DNA from: Alphaproteobacteria bacterium CG11_big_fil_rev_8_21_14_0_20_39_49
Lineage (GTDB): Bacteria; Pseudomonadota; Alphaproteobacteria; Rickettsiales; UBA6187
Length of the DNA stretch: 41,313 bases
NCBI GenBank assembly: GCA_002787635.1
Contig: PCXK01000029.1
Location: 1-41,313 of the forward strand
Direction: 5' to 3'
Shown here: positions 1-7,387 of the stretch, one piece after another
How the letters are laid out: the number at the start of each line of letters is the position of its first letter
Numbering within the stretch: position 1 is the first letter of the stretch
Program-made: the position numbers and the translations under genes
The notes under the pieces: generated by a model
Seen by the model: the letters and a program-made list of their open reading frames with translations, nothing else
Told to the model about the DNA's origin: nothing
Databases searched by the model: none

Positions 1-294
1 TTATATTACGCAATAATATTAACAGTTTAGCCAGCACTCCCTTGTTTATCAATTACTTATAGAATTCCTTATCAATAGTTGGGGTTAGTTAAATTATCAA
101 TTTCCTTCTTTGTAAAATTAATGATGTTCTTGGATACCTTTCCCACCTATACAACCTTATAATTATTTTATAGGTAGATTATATTAGATAAGCCCCTGTT
201 ATCTCAATAGCATATAAGGTTAGCAGGGTTTATAAGGTACAGCAAACGTTGTATAGGATGGTATAGGTGTACTTATATTGATTACACAAAAATT
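1..294. other. AT-rich stretch without a recognisable gene
   Basis: No coding region, RNA gene or convincing terminator is visible here. The sequence is strongly AT-rich like the two lipoprotein genes that follow, and it probably belongs to the same integrated element. Confidence 0.4.
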
Positions 295-1044
295 CTAAAA
301 CTTATTAAATTTGTCTATATTGAAGTCTAGCTTATTAAGATCACTTTCTAGCAAATTGCTTTTTTTAGGCTTTTTGTGCTCTTTATTTAAAAGATCAATA
401 TCACTAACACTATTTAATTTAGAATTACCATATACCTCTCTATTGTTATTACTAAAGTTTTTAAGAATAATAATTCTGTCATTTGTTACATTAGTAAATG
501 TACGTTTGATTGCTTTAATTGGTCTAGTATCATTATAATCATGTTGAATTTTATATTTTTCGAGTTTTTGTAGGCTGGCAGGTAAAAAAGCAACCTTTTT
601 ATCTACATTAAACTTTAAATTTCCTAAAAATACATACTTACCATTTCCAACAGTAAAAGTTTTATCAATCACGTAATTATAAGTAGTATTAGAAATCCTA
701 CACGATAGTTTATTAATATGAACTTTCCCAGGCTGCAAAGCAAAAAAGAAAAAGTTATCAATACTATCAAATGCCCTATCGTATGGATAGAACCTTCTAG
801 TTCCTATAACAAATTCTCCAGGCTCAGCATTTTTTCCAGTAATGTAATTTATGTCCGATTGATCATAACCATAAATCATACAATTACTAAAATCTCCTTC
901 AATTGTACCAAATATTATAGAAACATATTTTCTTCCAGTTTTATCCAACATACTACCAGCTTTATTTCGAAACTTGTTTTCCGACGGGGTACAAGATAAT
1001 AGAAATAAAACAGAAAATATTAAAATTAAAAAACTTCTAAGCAT
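295..1044 (-). CDS. Putative lipoprotein of unknown function
   Basis: The 249-residue product starts with a short hydrophobic signal (residues 4-17) ending in a lipobox L-L-S-C, with Cys18 as the predicted lipidation site, so it is probably membrane-anchored and exported. The mature part is rich in Asn, Lys, Tyr and Ile and its last 40 residues are highly charged. I recognise no domain. An AGGT Shine-Dalgarno-like sequence lies about 7 nt before the ATG. It sits 12 nt downstream of the other lipoprotein gene on the same strand, so the two are probably co-transcribed. Base composition is visibly more AT-rich than the genes right of position 1934, in keeping with an acquired element. The signal is clear; the function is unknown. 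Confidence 0.6.
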   Translation of the reverse strand: MLRSFLILIFSVLFLLSCTPSENKFRNKAGSMLDKTGRKYVSIIFGTIEGDFSNCMIYGYDQSDINYITGKNAEPGEFVIGTRRFYPYDRAFDSIDNFFFFALQPGKVHINKLSCRISNTTYNYVIDKTFTVGNGKYVFLGNLKFNVDKKVAFLPASLQKLEKYKIQHDYNDTRPIKAIKRTFTNVTNDRIIILKNFSNNNREVYGNSKLNSVSDIDLLNKEHKKPKKSNLLESDLNKLDFNIDKFNKF

Positions 1045-1056
1045 TGTTGATACCTA

Positions 1057-1590
1057 TTAACTTGATAGAATTGATAGAATTTGTTTATTATTTAACATTT
1101 CGTTTAATACTTCAGAAACGGTTATATTAAGAACATTATTACGATCTAAATTATCCACCCATAAAGAAACTTTCGCATTTGACTTCGTAAATGTTTTTAT
1201 AACCTTATTATACTTGTTTTTTGCAATCACTTTAATATTCATATTAGAATTAGCTGGATCAATTCCTGAACCTCTTGCTACTAAAGAAATTATTTTTATT
1301 GTTAAAATATTGCTTGACTTGCTAGATGAATCATTACTAACTTTAAATCCTTTAGCAGTAAGATTATCATTTATTTCACGGAATATAATATTTTCTAAAT
1401 CATTAATTTTAGTAAAATTCTTATTCGCATTAATTCTTTTATCGATAATTTCAACTGCAACTTCTTTACCACTACCTATAGTACTTTCATTGTTTGGAAT
1501 TGTTATATCTAAATCGTACCCCTTAGAAAGCAGTTCGCAACCACCTAGCAATATAAAAACTAATAAAATAAAACTCTTATATTTAAACAT
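1057..1590 (-). CDS. Putative lipoprotein, YajG-like
   Basis: I chose the ATG at 1590, not an in-frame start 60 nt upstream, because it is preceded by AAGGTG at 6 nt spacing and places the signal peptide at the N-terminus (MFKYKSFILL...). The signal ends in L-G-G-C with Cys18 as lipidation site. The mature protein of about 160 residues has alternating strands and helices. Its layout (an early V-A-V-E-I-I-D-x-R segment, later strands, and a helical end) recalls the YajG family of uncharacterised bacterial lipoproteins, but that is a weak resemblance by eye. It is probably the first gene of a two-gene operon with the adjacent lipoprotein. It is AT-rich and lies inside the suspected integrated element. 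Confidence 0.6.
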   Translation of the reverse strand: MFKYKSFILLVFILLGGCELLSKGYDLDITIPNNESTIGSGKEVAVEIIDKRINANKNFTKINDLENIIFREINDNLTAKGFKVSNDSSSKSSNILTIKIISLVARGSGIDPANSNMNIKVIAKNKYNKVIKTFTKSNAKVSLWVDNLDRNNVLNITVSEVLNEMLNNKQILSILSS

Positions 1591-1808
1591 ACAATACACC
1601 TTAAAATTCGAGGTAGCACTTTTAATACAATTGTATGGAAGTGTCAACATTGTAGTAAAACTATCTCAGGAATACACGGGGGATATTCGAGAGCTAGAAA
1701 ATCAACAAACTTTATATAGGTTGAACAAGGTCATAAAACTTTGTAATAACTAGGTATATCAAGGTTGATAAAGAGAGATACAGTTTTACAAATATTTTCT
1801 GTATTTTA

Positions 1809-1853
1809 TTTGGGACCAGAGGGTCGGGAGTTCGAATCTCTCCACCCCGACCA
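1809..1853 (+). other. 3' fragment of tRNA-Pro(UGG), candidate attachment site
   Basis: The sequence matches the 3' part of a proline tRNA from the anticodon loop onward: loop TTTGGGA with anticodon TGG at 1811-1813, 3' anticodon stem CCAGA, variable region GGGTC, T arm GGAG-TTCGAAT-CTCTC, acceptor strand CACCCCG, discriminator A and an encoded CCA at 1851-1853. The D arm and 5' acceptor strand (expected CGGGGTG) are absent upstream, so this is not a functional tRNA. Integrases that target tRNA genes leave exactly such a 3' copy at the distal end of the element. With this orientation the element lies to the left and the original chromosome resumes to the right. Confidence 0.65.
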
Positions 1854-1933
1854 TAGTTTATAACACTTATTTCATTGTTTTCTAATAACTTTTCTCTAAT
1901 ATCATAAGAATTCAAACTCAATGGATTCGAACC

Positions 1934-2497
1934 ATGAACAATACTCAGAGATTTGTTAGTATTATTAGAAAACGCTCCGGCGAGCATAAGGAGGCTATGG
2001 AACGTATTGCCGATTTCCCTGCTATCATGTCATCTATTATCAGGCAAGAACTCGACTCATTGGTACGCGTTCTTTATTTGCTCTCTATACAAAATTTGGA
2101 AGAAAGGAAAAGACTCATTAGCCAAACCCTTACAGGTGGAAAATGGACGCTTACAACAGAAAAAGGTAAAAATAAAAAGATTACCGACCGTGAAATGGTT
2201 GATGCAGCAACAAACCTTCATGGCCGGGCTAAATACGCCTATCTATTTGGTTGCTCATTTATTCACCTTTCCAATTTCCACAATTATAGCGACCGGAACC
2301 CCTTTGATTTATTGTCCCGGAACGAGCAAATAGTTTTACTCGCATATATGCGTCAGTATCACAGCGGCCCTGATAATGATAATCCTAGCTTTGATGAATT
2401 GACGCTTTATTTTCCAGCAGTTTTTACAAAGATTTCTGGTAATTTAGAATGTTATTTAGAGCATCTAGAGAATAATGATTTAGGACATGTACTTTGA
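1934..2497 (+). CDS. Hypothetical protein next to the tRNA fragment
   Basis: The 187-residue product has no signal peptide or membrane helix. It is mainly alpha-helical by composition, with a conserved-looking core (LHGRAKYAYLFG, then an IHLSNFHNY segment) that vaguely recalls HEPN/DUF5677-like helical proteins; I do not claim membership. No good Shine-Dalgarno sequence precedes the ATG at 1934. An AAGGAGG at 1988-1994 sits too close to the next in-frame ATG to serve it, so the true start is uncertain. The gene may be 5'-truncated, since it begins 80 nt after the putative integration junction. Its codon use is closer to the genes on the right than to the lipoprotein pair. Confidence 0.5.
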   Translation: MNNTQRFVSIIRKRSGEHKEAMERIADFPAIMSSIIRQELDSLVRVLYLLSIQNLEERKRLISQTLTGGKWTLTTEKGKNKKITDREMVDAATNLHGRAKYAYLFGCSFIHLSNFHNYSDRNPFDLLSRNEQIVLLAYMRQYHSGPDNDNPSFDELTLYFPAVFTKISGNLECYLEHLENNDLGHVL

Positions 2498-2628
2498 ATT
2501 TTTATTTTTTTCCAAGGAAGGCAGTCACACATTCGTCAATAACAATGCTCCATAAGAGATTAATACGTGACTTTTTGTTATTATTTTGTAGTATAAGTTT
2601 CTTGTAATGCCAAATAATTCTCTATTTT

Positions 2629-3774
2629 ATGAAACTTGTTACAGATACGAACGAACTTAAAGACCTGTGTAAGGAACTTTCAAAGAACGAATATATTACC
2701 GTTGATACCGAATTTCTAAGGGAAAGAACATATTACCCTAAGCTTTGTCTGGTACAGGTTGCATCTGATGATATCGATTTTGCCATAGACCCGTTATCTG
2801 AAAATATGGATCTTTCACCTTTATTTGAGCTATTTTGCGACAAAAGCATTGTAAAGGTTTTTCACTCGGCGAGGCAGGATATTGAGATTATCCTGAACCT
2901 ATCGGGGAAAATACCCGAGCCGCTATTTGATACGCAGGTAGCAGCTATGGTATGCGGATTCGGTGCATCTGTGAGCTATGCAACATTAGTAATTGAGCTT
3001 GCAAAGGCTCATACCGATAAAAGTTCACGTTTTACGGATTGGTCAAGGCGACCGCTTACGGACAAACAACTGCAATACGCACTATCTGACGTTACTCACT
3101 TGCGAACCATCTATCGGGAATTAAAAATACAATTAGAAAGTTCCGGTCGGGCAAAATGGCTAGAAGAAGAGATGGAAACACTTACCAACCCTAAAACCTA
3201 TAGTACCAGCCCTGAAGATGCTTGGAAAAAGTTAAAACCAAGGGGTACATCAAGGCGTTTTTTAGGCGTATTAAAAGAGCTTGCAGCTTGGCGTGAAATA
3301 AAAGCAATGGAACTGGACAAACCAAGGGGACATATAGTAAAAGACCAGTCACTTCTTGAAATAGCTGCGGTATGCCCGAAGGACACGGTTCAACTTACTA
3401 AAATACGTTCTGTAGGGAATCTGAAAAAATCGCATGAAATGGAAATAATTGAGGCGATAGAACGCGGTAATAAAATTGCCGAGACCGACCTTCCTAAATT
3501 AGGTAAATTAAAGAGTTCACAAAAGGCAGATAGTTCAACGATTGAACTTTTAAAGGTTCTGCTTAAGGCTCAGTGCGAGAAATTCCATGTAGCCGAAAAA
3601 ATAGTTGCCACTACCGACGACTTAAAGGAAATAGCAACCGGTAATGAGTTACCGGCACTTTTATCAAAAGGCTGGCGTTATGAGGTCTTTGGACAATATG
3701 CACTAGCACTTAAAAATGGCGATAGTTATTTGAACATCAAAGACGGAAAAATAAATGTCGGTTCAACTAGATAA
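2629..3774 (+). CDS. rnd: Ribonuclease D
   Basis: RNase D is a 3'-to-5' exoribonuclease that trims tRNA precursors and other structured RNAs in the cytoplasm. The 381-residue protein has the DEDDy exonuclease domain (about 1-165): Asp26 and Glu28 in V-D-T-E, Asp84 in HSARQDIEI, and the Tyr150-x3-Asp154 motif in YALSD. An HRDC nucleic-acid-binding domain follows at about 205-285 and a second helical region ends the protein. Length is normal for the family. All four metal-binding acidic residues are present. It ends 3 nt from the stop of a convergent gene. No clear Shine-Dalgarno sequence is seen before the ATG. Confidence 0.93.
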   Translation: MKLVTDTNELKDLCKELSKNEYITVDTEFLRERTYYPKLCLVQVASDDIDFAIDPLSENMDLSPLFELFCDKSIVKVFHSARQDIEIILNLSGKIPEPLFDTQVAAMVCGFGASVSYATLVIELAKAHTDKSSRFTDWSRRPLTDKQLQYALSDVTHLRTIYRELKIQLESSGRAKWLEEEMETLTNPKTYSTSPEDAWKKLKPRGTSRRFLGVLKELAAWREIKAMELDKPRGHIVKDQSLLEIAAVCPKDTVQLTKIRSVGNLKKSHEMEIIEAIERGNKIAETDLPKLGKLKSSQKADSSTIELLKVLLKAQCEKFHVAEKIVATTDDLKEIATGNELPALLSKGWRYEVFGQYALALKNGDSYLNIKDGKINVGSTR

Positions 3775-3777
3775 AAA

Positions 3778-4086
3778 CTATTTCCCGAATCCTTGATTGC
3801 CTGAACCGGACATTGTTATTTTTACATAACCATCAGCATTTTTTTCAATATCGGGCAAGTTTCTTTTTAATGCCTGTGCATATGAAATACGTTCATTCGG
3901 TTTTGTAACTAACTGCCATTTTTCCTCAGGTGGAATAACATCGCTTTCTTCAATTTTTTCCCAACTTTGCTCAAGTGCCAAATCATTATCTATTGCATTC
4001 ATTTTTTCTTCAAATTGCTTTTTAATATCATTACTTTTCTTTGCAATGTTTCTGAAAAAGTTACTAGTTACCGGCTTATGCTTCAT
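3778..4086 (-). CDS. Small hypothetical protein
   Basis: The product is about 102 residues, soluble and highly charged, with a helical N-terminal half and a Gly/Ser-rich tail ending in GSGNQGFGK. I recognise no family. The ATG at 4086 is preferred over a GTG three codons upstream because AGGTGG lies 5 nt before it and itself overlaps the GTG. The gene converges with rnd with almost no gap. It lies downstream of uup on the same strand, with a candidate terminator hairpin between the two, so it may be transcribed separately. Confidence 0.6.
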   Translation of the reverse strand: MKHKPVTSNFFRNIAKKSNDIKKQFEEKMNAIDNDLALEQSWEKIEESDVIPPEEKWQLVTKPNERISYAQALKRNLPDIEKNADGYVKITMSGSGNQGFGK

Positions 4087-4134
4087 TATATCCACCTATT
4101 AAAAATACGTTATTTAATTATTAATAAAAATATT

Positions 4135-4163
4135 TAGTTGAGCAATAGTTAATTTCTCAACTA
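4135..4163 (-). terminator. Candidate terminator after uup
   Basis: TAGTTGAG and CTCAACTA form an 8-bp perfect stem around a 13-nt loop. Read on the minus strand it is followed by an A/T-rich run containing TATTTTTATT. It lies 8 nt beyond the uup stop codon. The stem is GC-poor, so this is a moderate call. Confidence 0.45.
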
Positions 4164-4170
4164 GGCACTT

Positions 4171-6006
4171 TTACGCCCCTTTCATTTCGGAAAGTTCCAA
4201 CCAGCGTAATTCCGATTTTTCCAATTCCTCCTGTGCTTTGCCTACTCTCTTTGTGGCTTTATCGAACTTTTCAGGCTCACTCATATATAGTTTGGGGTCA
4301 GACAGAAGTTCATGCAGTTCTTTTATCTCTTTTTCCAGATTGCTGATTTTTTCAGGCAGGTTATCTAGTTCGAACTGTAATTTGTATGATAGTTTATTAG
4401 TTTGGTTTTCCTGTTTTTTTGCAGGTTCCTTTTTCTTTTGCGGAGATTTTTTCTCCTCCTTGTCATTTGGCTGATTTCCCGATACCGCTTGCAGATAATC
4501 ACTATATCCGCCTATATAACCGTCAACTATCCCATTTCCCTCAAAAGCCAGTGTTTTTGTTACGGTCTGGTCGAGGAAATCCCTGTCGTGGCTTACGATA
4601 AACAGCGTACCTTGATATTGCGATAATATCTCTTCGAGCATATCAAGCGTATCCATATCAAGATCGTTTGTCGGCTCGTCCAGTATCATGAAGTTACCCG
4701 GATTTGCCAGCACTTTTGCCAGCATTAGTCTGTTTTTCTGTCCGCCCGATAATGTGCTTACAAGGTCGTGGGCGGATTTGGGGTCGAACAGAAAGTCCTT
4801 TAAATATCCGCATACATGGCGTTGTTTTCCGCCTACATTTATATACTCGCCGCCGTCGGGACACAAATTATGCCACATACTATGGTTTAATTTCAGGTCT
4901 TCACGTTTTTGGTCAAAATATGATATCTCAACGGTTTTAGCCACTTTTACCGTACCTCGGTCAGGCTTTAAGCTTTGCGTCAGTAATTTTAGGAAAGTGG
5001 TTTTACCTGAGCCGTTCTTACCCAATATACCTATCCTATCACCTTTCATAACCCTAAAATTGAACTTATCCAGTATTAAGGTTTTCCGCCCGTCTTCTTC
5101 AAAAGACTTACCGACATTATAAAACTCTGCCATCACTTTTGAAACCTGCGAGGCCTCTACCGGCTCCAGTTCGATTTTACGCATTGTTTTGTTGAAAAGG
5201 CTTTTATCGGCTTTCAACCTATCTCTGGCTTTTTTCATTTCTTCCAGCCTACGGACATTTCTTTTTCTACGTGCTTTTATACCCTTGCTTGCCCACTCTA
5301 CCTCCATATCAACGATTTTCTGGCGTTTGGAAAGCTCCCTCTCCTCCTGCTCCAGAAGCATTTGCGACCATTCGTCAAAATACCCGAAGCCTTTGGGGCA
5401 TACCCTTACTCTTCCTCTGTCCAGCCAGAATATCTTATCCGATATATTTGTCAGGAACGTCTTATCGTGGCTAACACATAACAAAGTTCCACGATATGAT
5501 TTTAGAAACTCCTCAAGCCATTGTATTGCAACAAGGTCAAGGTGGTTTGTAGGCTCGTCAAGCAGCAATATCTCAGGCTCTTCTACCAAAGCCCTTGCCA
5601 GTGCCGCACGCCTCATTTGTCCGCCTGACAAAGTTGCTATCCTGTCGTCGGGGTGCAGGTCGAACGGCTCTACCACCATCTGCACCATATATTCATATTC
5701 TGATGTTTGTTTTTCTTCTTTCAATCCTGAGAAAATATAGTCATGCACTGTCTGGGTGGTTGATTCGGGCATAGCGTCCTGTTGCAGGTATCCGATATTT
5801 ATTCCCGGCTCTACCCATCTTTTTCCTGCATATATTTCCCTTGTGCCTGTAATTATCTGCATAAGGGTGGTTTTGCCTGCACCGTTCTTACCGACAAGGC
5901 TTATTTTGTCACCGCTATGCATATTAAAAGACAAATCTTCAAATAGCGGCTTTGTACCGAATGTTACATATGCGTCATGTACTGAAAGTACCAAAGGTGC
6001 TGCCAT
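4171..6006 (-). CDS. uup: ABC-F ATPase Uup
   Basis: ABC-F proteins are soluble tandem ATPases that act on ribosomes or, for Uup, also in DNA transposition and branch-migration phenotypes. The 611-residue protein has two nucleotide-binding domains: Walker A GKNGAGKTT near residue 40 with signature LSGGQMRR and Walker B LLLDEPTNHLD; then Walker A GKNGSGKTT with signature LSGGQKNR and ILDEPTNDLD. A Lys/Arg-rich linker separates them, as in ABC-F proteins. A basic segment (KKSPQKKKEP) leads to a C-terminal coiled coil (about 540-608), the DNA-binding feature that marks Uup within ABC-F. No transmembrane helices are present. The upstream terminator runs right up to the ATG, and I see no clear Shine-Dalgarno sequence. 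Confidence 0.92.
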   Translation of the reverse strand: MAAPLVLSVHDAYVTFGTKPLFEDLSFNMHSGDKISLVGKNGAGKTTLMQIITGTREIYAGKRWVEPGINIGYLQQDAMPESTTQTVHDYIFSGLKEEKQTSEYEYMVQMVVEPFDLHPDDRIATLSGGQMRRAALARALVEEPEILLLDEPTNHLDLVAIQWLEEFLKSYRGTLLCVSHDKTFLTNISDKIFWLDRGRVRVCPKGFGYFDEWSQMLLEQEERELSKRQKIVDMEVEWASKGIKARRKRNVRRLEEMKKARDRLKADKSLFNKTMRKIELEPVEASQVSKVMAEFYNVGKSFEEDGRKTLILDKFNFRVMKGDRIGILGKNGSGKTTFLKLLTQSLKPDRGTVKVAKTVEISYFDQKREDLKLNHSMWHNLCPDGGEYINVGGKQRHVCGYLKDFLFDPKSAHDLVSTLSGGQKNRLMLAKVLANPGNFMILDEPTNDLDMDTLDMLEEILSQYQGTLFIVSHDRDFLDQTVTKTLAFEGNGIVDGYIGGYSDYLQAVSGNQPNDKEEKKSPQKKKEPAKKQENQTNKLSYKLQFELDNLPEKISNLEKEIKELHELLSDPKLYMSEPEKFDKATKRVGKAQEELEKSELRWLELSEMKGA

Positions 6007-6008
6007 TT

Positions 6009-6046
6009 AAAAAAATATCCCCACAAAATTAGAATCCTGCGGGGAC
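6009..6046 (-). terminator. Rho-independent terminator
   Basis: On the minus strand TCCCCGC pairs with GTGGGGA (one G-T wobble) around a 14-nt loop and is followed by TATTTTTTT. It is placed to end transcription of the secreted repeat-protein gene (6078-6509). Its T-run ends next to the uup start codon. Confidence 0.65.
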
Positions 6047-6077
6047 TAATAGCAAATTTACCGATAACAATAAAGTT

Positions 6078-6509
6078 TTATCTGTCTTGATTATTGTTTT
6101 GGCGATTATTTTGTCTGTTATTCCTGTTTTCCTTGCGGTCTTCTATCCTATCGGTTATATTTTCCTGACGATCCTCTCTTCTGTCCTGTCTGTTTTCCTG
6201 ACGGTCTTCTATTCTATCGGTTATGTTTTCCTTACGGTCTTCTATTCTGTCCTCCTTGTTTTCTTGCCAATCTTCTTTTCTTTCTTCTTTAGTTTCTTGC
6301 CAATCCTCTTTTTTATCCTGTTTATATTCTATCCATTTCTCACGACGTTCCTGCCTTTTTTCGTTTTGCTCTTCCACCGAGTAGCCTTTTTTGTTATTAT
6401 CATTTGCAACATCACTATCATTATCCTGAGCGAAAGCCGGAAGGTTAAATGATAAAGATAAAGCCGTACCTGCTATAAGTACTTTCAAATTTGAAGAAAA
6501 TGCAGACAT
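6078..6509 (-). CDS. Secreted hendecad-repeat protein
   Basis: The 143-residue product has a signal peptide (hydrophobic core about 10-24, cleavage probably after AFA at 27), so the mature protein should be periplasmic or secreted. From about residue 52 to the end it consists of 11-residue repeats of the type K-E-D-R-I-E-D-R-Q-E-N, at least six in a row, almost entirely Glu, Asp, Arg, Lys, Gln and Asn. Such a pattern should form one long charged helix or a coiled coil. Early repeats have Trp (EDWQE) where later ones have Arg; the last decay to Asn/Arg/Gln. I recognise no function. A strong terminator follows. The matching DNA repeat is about 33 bp. Confidence 0.72.
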   Translation of the reverse strand: MSAFSSNLKVLIAGTALSLSFNLPAFAQDNDSDVANDNNKKGYSVEEQNEKRQERREKWIEYKQDKKEDWQETKEERKEDWQENKEDRIEDRKENITDRIEDRQENRQDRREDRQENITDRIEDRKENRNNRQNNRQNNNQDR

Positions 6510-6628
6510 ATTTACTCTCTTATTTAAAAATTAATCTATGATACAAATATCAGTTGAATTTATTTTATTCAAGCATAAGTTTGCGTATTGACAGTATTCA
6601 CTAAATATAAAAAGAACTTTTTTAATAT

Positions 6629-7375
6629 ATGAACCATGAACAGCAAAAAAGATATTCAAGGAACACAACCCTTCCCCATATAGGGTATAAGGGGCAGGAA
6701 AAATTATTATCCTCAAAGGTTCTGGTTGTCGGGGCGGGAGGTCTGGGCTGTCCGGCATTATTATATCTTACTGCCTCAGGTATAGGCACGTTAGGCATAA
6801 TCGACAGCGACAGGGTGGAGCTATCTAACCTGCAAAGGCAGATTTTATATGAAAGCTCCGACATTGGCGAGTATAAGTGCGACAGTGCCAAAGAGGCACT
6901 GCATGACCTGAATCCCGATATAAATATAGAATGTCATAACATAAGGCTGGATAAGAGCAATATTGATGAAATAATATCAGGGTATGATTTAATAATTGAC
7001 GGCACGGATAATATCGAAACCAGATTGTTACTGAACGATAGCTGTTATAAGCATCGGCTAACGCTAGTATCTGCGGCAATACACGGTTTTATCGGTCACT
7101 TATATGTATTTAAGGCATTTTGGGGCAAGGATTATCCTTGTTACAGATGCATATTCCCTGCCATTGAGGGGCAACAGATGCCTGATTGCTCCGAGTCGGG
7201 AGTTATGGGCAGTGTTGCCGGAGTTATGGGTTCAATGCTGGCAACCGAGGCTATAAAGGAACTATTGGACATAGAGCATTCACCTTCAAAGAATATGGTG
7301 ATATATGATGCCTTAAACACAGACTTCCGCAAAGTAACCGTAAAGCGTAACAAAGGTTGTATTTGTTGCGGTTAG
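6629..7375 (+). CDS. moeB: MoeB/ThiF-type adenylyltransferase
   Basis: This E1-like enzyme uses ATP to adenylate the C-terminal glycine of a small sulfur carrier (MoaD in molybdopterin synthesis, ThiS in thiamine synthesis). The 248-residue protein has the nucleotide-binding GAGGLG at 35-40, Arg70 in SNLQRQ, the DGTDN motif at about 124-128, zinc cysteines C171/C174 (CYRC) and C244/C247, and Cys187 in PDCSESG, the position of the conserved cysteine in E. coli MoeB. Length matches MoeB without the rhodanese extension. No moa, moe or thi partner is in the window, so MoeB versus ThiF cannot be settled; the symbol is provisional. It converges with the isocitrate dehydrogenase gene 12 nt away. Confidence 0.85.
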   Translation: MNHEQQKRYSRNTTLPHIGYKGQEKLLSSKVLVVGAGGLGCPALLYLTASGIGTLGIIDSDRVELSNLQRQILYESSDIGEYKCDSAKEALHDLNPDINIECHNIRLDKSNIDEIISGYDLIIDGTDNIETRLLLNDSCYKHRLTLVSAAIHGFIGHLYVFKAFWGKDYPCYRCIFPAIEGQQMPDCSESGVMGSVAGVMGSMLATEAIKELLDIEHSPSKNMVIYDALNTDFRKVTVKRNKGCICCG

Positions 7376-7387
7376 GGTAGAACTTCT

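Noticed and set aside
1920-1932. GGATTCGAACC, which looks like an antisense tRNA T-loop
   Set aside because: No CCA end, acceptor strand or other tRNA arms are found at the right distances on the minus strand. It may be chance or a remnant too short to support.
1712-1987. Minus-strand open frame containing RGGEIRTPDPL
   Set aside because: This peptide is the well-known spurious translation of the antisense strand of a tRNA 3' end; it arises from the tRNA-Pro fragment at 1809-1853.
4238-5740. Several plus-strand open frames opposite uup
   Set aside because: They are shadows of the uup coding strand with Ser/Phe-rich composition and no ribosome sites.
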